Under the pieces are notes generated by a model. It saw only the letters and a program-made list of their open reading frames with translations. It did no database searches and was not told the DNA's origin. From an uncultured Psychrobacter sp. (GTDB taxonomy: Bacteria; Pseudomonadota; Gammaproteobacteria; Pseudomonadales; Moraxellaceae), in NCBI RefSeq assembly GCF_947500265.1, contig NZ_CANMRN010000005.1:95307-159306 (forward strand): a stretch of 64,000 bases of DNA. The letters run 5' to 3'. The position numbers and the translations under genes are program-made. Numbering within the stretch: position 1 is the stretch's first letter; each line of letters begins with the position of its first letter. Shown here piece after piece: positions 7,511-17,270 of the stretch.

Positions 7511-9784
7511 CTAAAACTTATAATTCACACCCATGAAGAATGAGCGGCCAACACCTGGTACGGCAGTACCCCAGTTAGACCCTGGTGCTAACTCACCATT
7601 CATTGACATGGTTTTACCTTGACCCATATAAGCACCGCCTAAAGGCAAGGCGTAGTTTCTGTCAAACACATTATCGATACCCACTTCGACACTGATATCT
7701 TTCCACTGATAACCAGTACTTAGATTCAACAAGCCATAGCCTGAGGTTTTCAGCTCATTACGAGGATCTGAGACTTTGTTTTTGGCAGCGACGCCCACTA
7801 CTTCAACTTGGTTTTTCCAACCGCTATTCTCATGATTAAGTGCAATGCTACCATTCAAGGGCATTATGTTATATAGATCAGAGCCAGTTTCTTCGTTCTT
7901 GCCATTGGTGTAGCTCAGTGAACCTGAGAGGCCCCAATAACCCCAAGCATTATTGGCTAAGTCACGATCTGCGGTGATATCGATGCCATATATTCTAGCG
8001 TCTTGATTGGTATAACGTAGCACCTTGTATCGATCTACTGTTTGGGTAGCTGCAGGTGCGTTCGTAGCTGAGTCCCACTGTACAGCATCGACATAGTCGT
8101 CAATTTTTGAATAGTAAGGAGTAGCTTTGATGTTCCAACTATCATTAACAGCATGCCAATCAAAAGTTGCCGATAAAGTATTGGATTTTTCTGGTTGCAG
8201 GCTTGGATCACCAAAATAGCCATTACCATCACCCACAGTATTGTTCATGATAGCCGCCATTGGCCATGTTGACCATGTATATCGCTCATAAAGACTTGGG
8301 GTACGCTCTTTATGGGCAACGCCTAGCTCTATTGAACGTTGTTCATCTATATCATAATGGGCTATCACGGTTGCATCAATATTATTGTCAGTGATGCTTC
8401 GATCACTAGCGTTGAAGTTAGCGCTATCACGAGTTTGATTAGCCATCATGTTATAGCCAATGACTTCATCAGCGCTAGTACGTACGTTTTCGTAACGAGC
8501 ACCAATTTGAGTGGTCCATTTCGGCGTGATTTGCTTTTCCCATTCGCCATAGACGCCAATACGTTGGCGCTGACCATTATTGATATTTTGGAACTCATTT
8601 GGTGACATCATCCCAGTACCAGAAGCTGGCCATAAGTCGTTGAGCGTATAGTCTTGATATTCAGCACCTACGGTCACTGTTCCTTGGTTAGTCAATTCAA
8701 TAATACCTTTGATATTAGCACCGATAGTTTCGCTATCGGTATGCATTGGCATGCCATTGGCGTCATTATAAAAGAACTGTTTATCATCACCAAAGTTCAT
8801 GTAATGATCAACGTCTTCATGATAAGCCTGTGCTTCTAACTGCCCCCAACCCAACTCACCTTTGTAACGTAAGTTGATTCTATCGAGCTGATTGTCAAGC
8901 ATATCCATACGCTGGTTTGGGTATAGCTCCTCTGGTACACGCTGCGATAAATAAGTGCCTTGTAGTAAATGGTCACCGTTTTTATAAGCAAGATCTAGCG
9001 ATTGGTTTTTGCTTTCAAAAGCGGTAGATCCGACTTCATCTTTGGGTAGTTGTTTATCACCATTACCTGTTGCTGTGTAAGACTTAAAGTCGCCACCAGC
9101 AGTATAATTATCAGACTGAGCATAGCTACCTTTATAAGTTAAGCTAAAAGTATCATCCGCTAGCGTCGTTGAAAGGTTGGCACCGTAGCCATTACCATTG
9201 CTGCGATAAAACGCTCCAACTTCACCTGAGCTGACCAAAGTGCTGTCTGCAGAAAATACTGGCTCTGCAGTTTCAACAACGATAGTGCCGCCGATACTAT
9301 TACCGCCAACACTCACTGGTGTGACGCCAGCATAGACAGTAGCGTCTGCCACTGCGCTAGGTGCGATATAAGATAGCGGTGAATTCATGCTATTTGGACA
9401 AGAAGCAATTGAGTCCACACCGTCTACCAAAATACGTAAACGGTTGTCGGCCAAACCTCTAACAACAGGTAAGCTTGAGATACCGCCAGCACTCTGTACA
9501 TTGATACCAGGGATTTTGGTCAATATGGTAGCGGTATCACTGGTCGCAACTTGTTTGCTATTGATATCATTGCGATCGAGCGTTGCAGCTGTGCCTAGAA
9601 TATTGGTACTTGCTACGGGGGCATAAACGGTGATTGTCGGTAAGGTTGCAGTTGGAAGCGCTTCGCTATGACCATAACTATTTATGTTGGCAGTGTCAGC
9701 ATAGGCGCTACTGATTTGAAATAAAGCTATAGATAAAACACTGAGTTTTAAGGTAGGTACAGCATTCATTGGTGAAATTAACAT
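7511..9784 (-). CDS. TonB-dependent outer-membrane copper receptor (OprC/NosA-like)
   Basis: A 757-residue TonB-dependent receptor with an N-terminal signal peptide (cleavage near SSAYA-D), a plug domain (about 60-175; PVVRGLADNRLRILVDG) and a C-terminal beta-barrel ending in YKF. In Pseudomonas OprC copper is bound by a CxxxM-HxM set. Here CPNSM (C129, M133) and HYM (H327, M329) are both present at matching places, which supports copper import rather than siderophore uptake. A DUF2946-like gene lies upstream on the same strand, an arrangement common with copper receptors. The MNAVPT start (M6) is a possible alternative. Regulation by copper is expected from the family but no operator was identified. 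Confidence 0.88.
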   Translation of the reverse strand: MLISPMNAVPTLKLSVLSIALFQISSAYADTANINSYGHSEALPTATLPTITVYAPVASTNILGTAATLDRNDINSKQVATSDTATILTKIPGINVQSAGGISSLPVVRGLADNRLRILVDGVDSIASCPNSMNSPLSYIAPSAVADATVYAGVTPVSVGGNSIGGTIVVETAEPVFSADSTLVSSGEVGAFYRSNGNGYGANLSTTLADDTFSLTYKGSYAQSDNYTAGGDFKSYTATGNGDKQLPKDEVGSTAFESKNQSLDLAYKNGDHLLQGTYLSQRVPEELYPNQRMDMLDNQLDRINLRYKGELGWGQLEAQAYHEDVDHYMNFGDDKQFFYNDANGMPMHTDSETIGANIKGIIELTNQGTVTVGAEYQDYTLNDLWPASGTGMMSPNEFQNINNGQRQRIGVYGEWEKQITPKWTTQIGARYENVRTSADEVIGYNMMANQTRDSANFNASDRSITDNNIDATVIAHYDIDEQRSIELGVAHKERTPSLYERYTWSTWPMAAIMNNTVGDGNGYFGDPSLQPEKSNTLSATFDWHAVNDSWNIKATPYYSKIDDYVDAVQWDSATNAPAATQTVDRYKVLRYTNQDARIYGIDITADRDLANNAWGYWGLSGSLSYTNGKNEETGSDLYNIMPLNGSIALNHENSGWKNQVEVVGVAAKNKVSDPRNELKTSGYGLLNLSTGYQWKDISVEVGIDNVFDRNYALPLGGAYMGQGKTMSMNGELAPGSNWGTAVPGVGRSFFMGVNYKF

Positions 9785-10061
9785 CTTATTTTCCTAGAAA
9801 TTCTTAAACGTTTTAAACGTCTTTTATAAAATCGGTTATTCAGTTTTTTGTCCCAAGATGCCATTTAGGCCAAGTAATTGTGGGTTTAGACTAGGTGCTT
9901 ACTGAGCATGTTCCGATATAAATAGACGGTATTTTCAGCACAATATTGTGAGTGCAGTATTTTGAGTGCAGTGTTTTAGGCAAACGCATACAAACGCGTC
10001 AATCAAAGCTTCAAATAAGCTCATTGATTGATAGCAACTACCTGCCTTTAAATATCACTGA

Positions 10062-10649
10062 TTATATGAGTATAGATTGTGGAGGAGCGCGTGTAAGAGG
10101 TTGTAAGAAATTACTAGGATAGTAGGCATTTGAGCGATACAAAAGCGTAACTAAGACAGTAGACAGCTCTATCAAAGCTGAATCAGTATGTGTAAAAGCG
10201 ACTGGTAATAGTGCTGCAGACATGGCAGTGCAAAAGTCGCAGCCATTGTATTTTACGGAGTCAGGGTCAGAGCTTCTAACCTTATCTTCGGTATATAAGA
10301 CTTCCTGTGAAGGTGCGGCGACAACCGTTACGACTGGCTTAACAGTCGCAGGCGATGCTAAAGATAAGGATGCATTATGATGAGGTAAATGACGAGCGGC
10401 ACTATCAATGGGTATGTTGTGATTCGTTTGAGTAATATCAGCCTGTATTTTCTCATACTGCTTAGCTGCCGATACAATCGGTGCAAGCTCAGCACAGATA
10501 CCATGACCTAAGTGGGTATTGTCATCCCATAGAGGTGTCAGCAATAGAGAGATGTGCATGATCCAAGCAAAACATGCAACCACCGTGCCCAACCACATTG
10601 TTACGGGTGATGAATATCGTAAAACAAGCTTGCGATGCTTAGTAGACAT
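10062..10649 (-). CDS. DUF2946-like membrane protein next to copper receptor
   Basis: A 195-residue protein with one N-terminal hydrophobic segment (about 17-38, MWLGTVVACFAWIMHISLLL) and a CDFC motif near residue 137, which resembles the CxxC of DUF2946 proteins. These occur beside copper receptors or in copper operons and have no settled function. It lies upstream of the OprC-like gene on the same strand, 277 bp away, so the two may be co-transcribed. The intervening region shows no ORF. Family assignment rests on the N-terminal helix, the CxxC and context. Confidence 0.6.
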   Translation of the reverse strand: MSTKHRKLVLRYSSPVTMWLGTVVACFAWIMHISLLLTPLWDDNTHLGHGICAELAPIVSAAKQYEKIQADITQTNHNIPIDSAARHLPHHNASLSLASPATVKPVVTVVAAPSQEVLYTEDKVRSSDPDSVKYNGCDFCTAMSAALLPVAFTHTDSALIELSTVLVTLLYRSNAYYPSNFLQPLTRAPPQSILI

Positions 10650-11238
10650 GATAGGGTCATCTTATTACCTAGCTGTTAATCATGCATAGGTAATATTAGT
10701 AACATTTATAGTTAGGGAGGCTTGATATTTTGAAAAATCAGTTTGAAGCATTCAAGAAAAGATACTTAACAAAATATACATGACCGCAAGTAATGCCATT
10801 CTAAGGTAATGGGTATTCTTTTTACAAGCTTTATTTAAGCAAGTAGATATCATTTTTTACGGTAAAATCCTTAAATATTAATTAAGCAGCTTAATTGTAA
10901 ATAATAGAGTGCAGTAGTTTACCTCTAAACCCTTAATATTACTAAGGATATTTATCAAAGAGATGTAAATGTTATATCTTATTGATTCTTTGAGTGTTTT
11001 TTTGTTTGCAAACCCCAATCGATGTTGCTATATTATTATTGAATATATAAATTTGTATATTAATAAAATAGAATTTCAACAGCACTAATATTAAGCCGCA
11101 TCAAACCTATAAAAGTCATACTGAATAGGCTTTTGTAGCTGGAATGAACTGATGATAAAAGTTGTTTGTATTTTTTCATCACATGTTTTTATTGATAGTA
11201 ATAGCTAGTCAAATAACATATAGGTTGGGGAGTACAAA
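10650..11238. other. gene-free AT-rich intergenic region
   Basis: It lies between divergent genes (DUF2946-like on minus, autotransporter on plus) and so should hold both promoters. No ORF, RNA gene or clear hairpin was seen. Confidence 0.5.
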
Positions 11239-13530
11239 ATGAAGATTCAAAAATACTTGTTAGTGTCGGTTGCACCGGTGGCACTGGTAGTTCCATTGAC
11301 TATTGCACATGCAGATACTTTCGATACTGATGCTTTCATTGGAACGTCAGGTGGTGGCTTTGTCTATGTCGATGAAAAAGAAAATGTCGTAGAGCCAGGT
11401 ATTAAGGCGATAACCTTTACCGCGTCTAGGGACGATGAGTATACGAATGAAAATCCGGTTATTGTTGAACCTTATGATAGATTCACCACTAGCTTCTCAG
11501 ATCTTGACTCACGCGGTATCGTTACCAATTGTCTGATGGCGAGTAATGAAGCGCTGTGTGATTCAATATCTGGGTCTGGCAAACGTATAAAAAACTATCT
11601 AACAGGAATGGATCCATTTGATACGCATTTTCGTACTTCAACAAAAGAATATATAAATACAGAAACAGATGAACCTATCGATACTTCATCAGTGGATTAT
11701 TTCACGTTTGGAAAAATGTCTAATTTTACAGGTGCGCGTATTACTGGTTTCAATATTGAGCTATTGGATAAAGATGGTAATCTAATGGATGAGTTGGATC
11801 CTGATAACACTGCTTTATTTAACCTCGATGCTACAGATATTGGTTTAGGTGCTGGATTGACCGATGGTTTATTTGGTGGCGGTGGTCAAGAAGGTGAAAT
11901 TGGATTTTTCTCTCCTGAAAAAACAAAATTTAATCTTGTCACAAAGTCAAGGAATACTTTGACGTTCGATGGTCTCTCCAACGATGAATACAATGCACTT
12001 TTCGGTACAGGCTATCTAGACAACACTATGGTACCAGACGGTATATTCTGGGACGATAATGAAGATCCCGATGATGAGGGTGCACTAATCGCGTGGAATA
12101 ATCCTTCTAAAGGTGGCTGGACATACGGCACACTAGATACTGAAGACAATATTGCCGCCAGACTTACTGATTTAGCAACTTCATTAGGCGTTAGTGTAGA
12201 GGACCTTGGTTATGAGTCAGGCAGCTTAGTACCTGAGACTATTGTGGCTGCGGCAACAGCGAATGGTTTATTTGAAGTTGAACCAGTCGAAGATCTACGT
12301 AATGCCAATCTGAATTACACAATGACGGTCGGTACTATTGACGGTGGTGAAGTAACAGTGCGCATTGCTCCAAAGTTTGCACCTATCGTCGCGAGTGCAA
12401 CATCTGATTATCAGTTGCGAAATGCAATTTATGTGGATACGTTGGCCGAAGTTCCTTATCTAAACCTTCTAGGTAATAACGAAACTTATCAAGATGCCAT
12501 CTCTGGTATTGAAGAGATGAGTGCAACTGAAAAATCGAAGTTCCTAAATAGTATCGGATTTGGTTACGCAGCAGCATTCACTAATATTGGCTTCGAGGCA
12601 TCGCGTGATCAGTTAAGAGCCGTTACTAGATCTGTACCTTGGGATAGCATGAGTAATAATCAGGATGCTAATTCAAATAATGATAGTTGGTTAATGCAGG
12701 ATGGTCTGTATGGTTTTGCTTCGCAAAGTGGCTCACGTTCATCATATGATCCAGTGAGTAATTCTCTAGGTTATGATATTGATGTTTATTCACTTTCTGC
12801 AGGTATAGAGAAGCGTCTAAACGGTACTAATTCCTCGCTAGGTTTGGCAGTAGGTTATACAGATTCAGAGGCAGAAGCGTATCAGAATCAAGGCAAGATA
12901 GATGCTGATGGTTACTCAGTAACAGCCTTTACACGAACTCGTTTTGGTGCGGGCGGCTTAGTGCAAGCCTCAGTCGGCTATCAAGATCTATCATATGACT
13001 CGTCACGGGAAGCACCGGATCAGTCCACCGCAACTGCAAATACCGACGGCTCACAGGTTTTCGCAGCATTAAATGTTGATTATTTGAAAGACATGGGCGG
13101 CTTTAAAGTAGGTCCTACGGCATCAATTGAATATTATGATGTTTCAGTTGACGGATTTACTGAAAATAGCGCAGGTATTTGGAATCTAGAAGTTGGAGAT
13201 CAAGACTCTGATATCCTTCTAGCTTCTATCGGTGCCCGTGGTGAATATCAACTCCCTACTAGTAATACTCGTCTAACAGGTAGTGTTAAATACACAAACG
13301 CATCTGGCGATGATCTTGCTATCAAGAGCGGTTTCATAGACCAAAATGGTTTAGCACCTTACACAGTGAAAGGTATGGATGAAGACTTGATAGATGTGAG
13401 TGTTGGCGTTGATCATGTTATTAGAACTAATGCCTCTACTCAAGTTGCTGTATACGGTGGTTATAATGGAACATTTGGTAGTGACTATGATAGTCAAGGC
13501 CTACAAATTGGCTTAAACACTACTTTTTAG
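11239..13530 (+). CDS. autotransporter with C-terminal beta-barrel
   Basis: A 763-residue type Va-like autotransporter. A Sec signal peptide ends near IAHADT (about residue 26). The passenger (about 27-460) is acidic and rich in Asp/Gly/Asn, and contains FGKMSNFTGARITGFNIELLD, which resembles the 'choice-of-anchor F' type of surface domain. The barrel starts near SWLMQDGLYGFASQSG (about 488) and ends in GLQIGLNTTF with the terminal Phe needed for outer-membrane insertion. A GGGGAG ribosome site precedes the ATG and a strong terminator follows, so it is likely monocistronic. No catalytic triad is evident in the passenger, so an adhesin-like role is guessed rather than shown. Confidence 0.85.
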   Translation: MKIQKYLLVSVAPVALVVPLTIAHADTFDTDAFIGTSGGGFVYVDEKENVVEPGIKAITFTASRDDEYTNENPVIVEPYDRFTTSFSDLDSRGIVTNCLMASNEALCDSISGSGKRIKNYLTGMDPFDTHFRTSTKEYINTETDEPIDTSSVDYFTFGKMSNFTGARITGFNIELLDKDGNLMDELDPDNTALFNLDATDIGLGAGLTDGLFGGGGQEGEIGFFSPEKTKFNLVTKSRNTLTFDGLSNDEYNALFGTGYLDNTMVPDGIFWDDNEDPDDEGALIAWNNPSKGGWTYGTLDTEDNIAARLTDLATSLGVSVEDLGYESGSLVPETIVAAATANGLFEVEPVEDLRNANLNYTMTVGTIDGGEVTVRIAPKFAPIVASATSDYQLRNAIYVDTLAEVPYLNLLGNNETYQDAISGIEEMSATEKSKFLNSIGFGYAAAFTNIGFEASRDQLRAVTRSVPWDSMSNNQDANSNNDSWLMQDGLYGFASQSGSRSSYDPVSNSLGYDIDVYSLSAGIEKRLNGTNSSLGLAVGYTDSEAEAYQNQGKIDADGYSVTAFTRTRFGAGGLVQASVGYQDLSYDSSREAPDQSTATANTDGSQVFAALNVDYLKDMGGFKVGPTASIEYYDVSVDGFTENSAGIWNLEVGDQDSDILLASIGARGEYQLPTSNTRLTGSVKYTNASGDDLAIKSGFIDQNGLAPYTVKGMDEDLIDVSVGVDHVIRTNASTQVAVYGGYNGTFGSDYDSQGLQIGLNTTF

Positions 13531-13576
13531 ATAGATAAAATACTCACCTCTTCCTATTAAGGATTAAGATTTTATG

Positions 13577-13608
13577 AAAAGCCAGATACTAGATTATCTG
13601 GCTTTTTT
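13577..13608 (+). terminator. intrinsic terminator of the autotransporter gene
   Basis: AAAAGCCAGATA pairs with TATCTGGCTTTT across a short loop, followed by more T. Confidence 0.85.
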
Positions 13609-13737
13609 ATAAGTATGTATTGCGGTAAAGGCATTAATAGCAATCCCAAAAAGTACGATTTCTTTTATCTCTTGTGCCTTTGTAGCGATTTATAATTTCT
13701 CTAAATAGCGCTTTCTAAAACAACGCTCCTAGTATTT

Positions 13738-13930
13738 AGCACGATAGTAGTTTGATGAGGCAATCAGCATTACTCGACAGATTGGCTCGATCCCGTGATT
13801 ATTTTTGTAGTCATCGATAAACTGACTAATTATCCAGTTTGCGGTCGAGCTCTGCCTGTGCGAAAAAGTCGTATTCTTGTGCATGACTTCATTCGCTTGT
13901 TTGAGCTCTTTAATACGCTGCCCCTATCTT
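13738..13930 (-). pseudogene. IS3-family transposase remnant
   Basis: Read on the minus strand, the OrfA end (QRIKELKQANEVMHK, then in the next frame FFAQAELDRKLDN) is followed in a third frame by FIDDYKNNHGIEPICRVMLI, the usual start of an IS3 OrfB. OrfA frame breaks and loss of most of OrfB show a dead fragment. The plus-strand ORF 13795-14037 in the track is its shadow. Confidence 0.8.
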
Positions 13931-14496
13931 CGTACTTGCACATTTTCAGGTATGGTTTTATTTATATGCTTTTATACCATTATGTCCGATCTTCAAGCCT
14001 ACAGCCCCTGGTTACAATCTCTGACGCTATTACTTAGATAGCTAACCATGTGAATGTAAAGAAGTAAACGCCTAACGTTTTAATCAGCATATGAACGACA
14101 CGTTCTTTTGTCTAAAGCATAGTAACTGACTGACTAAATGCAATTAATATATATATTTGTATACTATACAATAGTATATCGTGTATTATTACTACAGATT
14201 TATTTAAATATATTACTAATAACTATCAACAAGAACAGTTGAATATTAATTATCTTTTTGATCTTTATTTCATAGTATTTTTTATATCATCGATAATTAT
14301 CTAACGACTACTATATATAGCAATCCATTCGTACAACAGATAGATGACTGTTAATTTTTAAGAGCTTATATTGATAATTTTAGCTAAATAACTATTGGCT
14401 ATTACCCGTAATATTTTTTACTTTTATGGACGAACAGTTGCTTAAACATATCATGGAAGGTTGCGCCACTCAGTTAACAAACAAAGGTAACCATTT
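13931..14496. other. gene-free AT-rich region upstream of cydA
   Basis: Very AT-rich with many TATA-like stretches. It should carry the cytochrome bd promoter. I looked for an Anr/Fnr palindrome (TTGAT-N4-ATCAA) and saw no good match. Confidence 0.5.
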
Positions 14497-16005
14497 ATGT
14501 TCGCTGCATTTGTGATCGATCAGATGGATGCGTTGATGCTCGCACGTATCCAATTTGCTTTTGTCATTTCATGGCATATTGTTTTCCCCGCTTTTTCTAT
14601 CGGACTTGCCAGTTTTTTAACGGTACTAGAGTTTCGTTGGCTTAGAACGGGTAACCCTATCTATGCTGAAGTCTATAAGCATTGGGTCAAGATCTTTGCT
14701 GTAGTCTTTGGTCTTGGTGTCGTATCAGGCGTTGTAATGTCCTATCAGTTCGGCACTAACTGGGCGGTGTTCTCAGATAAAGCCGGTAACGTCATAGGTC
14801 CATTATTAGCTTATGAAGTATTGACGGCGTTTTTCTTAGAAGCGTCCTTCTTAGGTATCATGCTCTTTGGTTGGGGCCGCGTTAGCAAACGTATGCACTT
14901 TGCCTCAACTGCGATTGTCGCTATTGGTACACTGATATCAGCTACTTGGATTTTGTCGGCTAATAGCTTTATGCAAACGCCACAAGGTTTTATGATAGGC
15001 GCTGATGGTCTTCTCTATCCTACCAATTGGCTTGAGATTATATTTAACCCCTCCTTCCCCTACCGTTTTGCACATATGGTAACGGCTGCCTACTTAACGA
15101 CTGCTTTTGTCATCGGCGGCGTTGGCGCTTATTATATTCAATCAAAAAAACACACTGAAAATCGCAAGCACGGTCAAGTCATGCTCGGTATGGCGATGAT
15201 TATGGCTATCTTTGTTGCGCCAGCTCAAGTGTTGATCGGTGATGAGCATGGTCTAAACACTTTAGAGCATCAGCCGGCTAAAGTTGCCGCAATGGAAGGT
15301 ATTTGGGAAGATGAGCGCGGTGCAGCTTTGCGTCTATTCGCTATCCCAGATCAAGAAAATCAGACTAATAAGTATGAAGTAAGTATTCCCTATGTCTCAG
15401 GGTTAATTCTGACTCATTCACTAGATGGTGAGGTCAAAGGACTTAAAAACTGGGCGCCAGAAGATCAACCACCTGTCGCCATTGTATTCTGGGCATTCCG
15501 GATTATGGTTGCTATTGGTACATTGATGGTACTTGTCGGCCTATTCAGTATCTATAAATACTTCAAAAAACAACATTACAACCCTGAAAGCAAATGGTTT
15601 CACCGGGCATGGATGGTCATGACCCCGATGGGTTTTATTGCAGTGCTTTCAGGTTGGTTCGTTACTGAAGTAGGACGCCAGCCTTGGACTGTATATGGTG
15701 TCATTCGTACCGCTGAGAGTATTTCACCAGTAGCTGCTCAACAAGTCGCCACTACCTTGATTGGCTTTATCGTACTATATATCTTTGTCTTTGGCGCGGG
15801 TAGCTTCTACATTTTAAAATTGATTGCTAAAGGCCCACAACCTTATGAAGATCCTGCGGAAGATAATTTCTATGAGCACTCTGTGACTGAAGGTCAGGGT
15901 CGTACATTAAGTGGAGATAGTAACCCTACTGAAAATCTCAAACGTGATAATACAGAGGACTTGGATACGCATGCAAACGATAAAGATGATGAGGGGTTAC
16001 GCTAA
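14497..16005 (+). CDS. cydA: cytochrome bd-type (CIO) quinol oxidase subunit I
   Basis: A 502-residue inner-membrane subunit that oxidises quinol and carries haems b558, b595 and d. Haem ligands are recognisable: His in SWHIVFP (H27), His in FAHMVTAAY and Met in FRIMVAIGTL. The acidic pair in LLAYEVLTAFFLEASFLG serves the proton path. The quinol loop (GDEHGLNTLEHQPAKVAAMEG onward) lacks the long insert of E. coli CydA, so it belongs to the short-loop CIO/CioA type often insensitive to cyanide. An AAAGG site precedes the ATG. The stop overlaps the cydB start by one base (TAATG). Confidence 0.95.
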   Translation: MFAAFVIDQMDALMLARIQFAFVISWHIVFPAFSIGLASFLTVLEFRWLRTGNPIYAEVYKHWVKIFAVVFGLGVVSGVVMSYQFGTNWAVFSDKAGNVIGPLLAYEVLTAFFLEASFLGIMLFGWGRVSKRMHFASTAIVAIGTLISATWILSANSFMQTPQGFMIGADGLLYPTNWLEIIFNPSFPYRFAHMVTAAYLTTAFVIGGVGAYYIQSKKHTENRKHGQVMLGMAMIMAIFVAPAQVLIGDEHGLNTLEHQPAKVAAMEGIWEDERGAALRLFAIPDQENQTNKYEVSIPYVSGLILTHSLDGEVKGLKNWAPEDQPPVAIVFWAFRIMVAIGTLMVLVGLFSIYKYFKKQHYNPESKWFHRAWMVMTPMGFIAVLSGWFVTEVGRQPWTVYGVIRTAESISPVAAQQVATTLIGFIVLYIFVFGAGSFYILKLIAKGPQPYEDPAEDNFYEHSVTEGQGRTLSGDSNPTENLKRDNTEDLDTHANDKDDEGLR

Positions 16006-17021
16006 TGTTTAACTTTGGTGATGTATTAGATTTACCTCTAATTTGGGGCGGTTTAGTTGCCTTATCTGTCTTCATATACGTTTTGCTTGATGGTTTTGAT
16101 TTGGGCTGTGGTATTTTATTTCCTTTTGCTGGCTCTGACAAAAATCGTAGCCGCATCATGAACTCTATTGCTCCATTTTGGGATGGTAACGAGACGTGGC
16201 TCGTACTTGGTGGCGGCGGTTTATTTGCCGCATTCCCTGTCGCTTATGGCATTGTTATGAGTGGCTTGTACCTACCAGTTATCTTTATGCTATTCGGTCT
16301 AATTATGCGCGGTGTCGCGTTTGAGTTTCGATTTAAATCCTCAACACGTCGTCATGTATGGGACAGTTTCTTCTTTGTGGGCTCGGTGTTAGCGACTTTT
16401 TGTCAAGGGCTAATGTTGGGTGCTTTAATACAAGGTCTAGAAGCCAGTAATCGTTTATATAGTGGTGGTCCATTCGACTGGTTAACACCTTTCTCTATCG
16501 TCTGCGGCTTTGCGATGATTATTGGTTATGCCTTACTTGGCTCTACGTGGCTAATCATTAAGACAGAACACAACCTACAAGTATGGGCGCGTAAAGTTTC
16601 TGAGTGGCTGCTTTTTGCTTTGGTCGCAGCGATGATAGTGGTAACGGTGTTTATGTACCTCTCAGATATCGTGGCCATTGAAAGCTGGTTCAGTTTACCA
16701 GGTATCCTCTACCTAGCTCCGATGCCAATCATTGTGTTACTGCTATTCTTCTTGATGCGTAAAGACTTGACAGGTGAGCGAGAGTACCGTCCCTTTCTAC
16801 TAACGGTCGCGTTATTTTTGATGGGTTATATCGGTGTTTGTTTTGCTATTTTCCCTTACATTGTTCCCTATCAGATGACTGTTTATGAAGCGGCGGCGGC
16901 GGATACGTCGTTATCCTTTATGCTTATTGGTGCGGTCATCATGCTACCGATTATCCTAAGTTATACTGCTTTTGCCTATTACACCTTTAAGGGAAAAACA
17001 GATCATGAGCATATGTATTAA
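16005..17021 (+). CDS. cydB: cytochrome bd-type (CIO) quinol oxidase subunit II
   Basis: A 338-residue multi-pass subunit paired with CydA. The N-terminal VFIYVLLDGFDLGCGILFPF and NSIAPFWDGNETWLVLGGGGLFAAFP segments are hallmark CydB sequences. Start overlaps the cydA stop by one base, so the two are translationally coupled. Length fits the family. Confidence 0.95.
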   Translation: MFNFGDVLDLPLIWGGLVALSVFIYVLLDGFDLGCGILFPFAGSDKNRSRIMNSIAPFWDGNETWLVLGGGGLFAAFPVAYGIVMSGLYLPVIFMLFGLIMRGVAFEFRFKSSTRRHVWDSFFFVGSVLATFCQGLMLGALIQGLEASNRLYSGGPFDWLTPFSIVCGFAMIIGYALLGSTWLIIKTEHNLQVWARKVSEWLLFALVAAMIVVTVFMYLSDIVAIESWFSLPGILYLAPMPIIVLLLFFLMRKDLTGEREYRPFLLTVALFLMGYIGVCFAIFPYIVPYQMTVYEAAAADTSLSFMLIGAVIMLPIILSYTAFAYYTFKGKTDHEHMY

Positions 17022-17109
17022 TCATGATTATCAATAACTGACAGTTGCTGTAAGTCATTATGGCAGCTGGGCCTAACAAGCTGACTAATACGCTAACTAG
17101 GAAGTCATT

Positions 17110-17226
17110 ATGAAAAATTTTAGTAAAAAAGAAACACAATGGGCATGGTTCATTGGATTGTATATAGCAGGGTTTTTGACTATTTTTATTATTGCGCAAT
17201 TAATCAAGCTGGCAATGGGCTTGTAA
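17110..17226 (+). CDS. small DUF2474-type cytochrome bd accessory subunit
   Basis: A 38-residue single-helix protein missed by the ORF track: MKNFSKKETQWAWFIGLYIA then a hydrophobic helix ending KLAMGL. A good AGGAAG ribosome site lies 6 nt upstream of the ATG. It sits 88 bp after cydB on the same strand, the usual position for DUF2474 or CydX/CioS-like subunits that stabilise the oxidase. Size, single TM and context support it; sequence similarity to DUF2474 is by eye. Confidence 0.75.
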   Translation: MKNFSKKETQWAWFIGLYIAGFLTIFIIAQLIKLAMGL

Positions 17227-17270
17227 TTACTTTAAACATATGATGAACTCACCTATTCTAAGGCATTAAT

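Noticed and set aside
13795-14037. 80-aa plus-strand ORF in the track
   Set aside because: It overlaps an IS3-type remnant that reads sensibly on the opposite strand, and has no ribosome site or recognisable domain.
13931-14496. Anr/Fnr box upstream of cydA
   Set aside because: TTGAT half-sites occur by chance in the AT-rich sequence, but no properly spaced TTGAT-N4-ATCAA was found.
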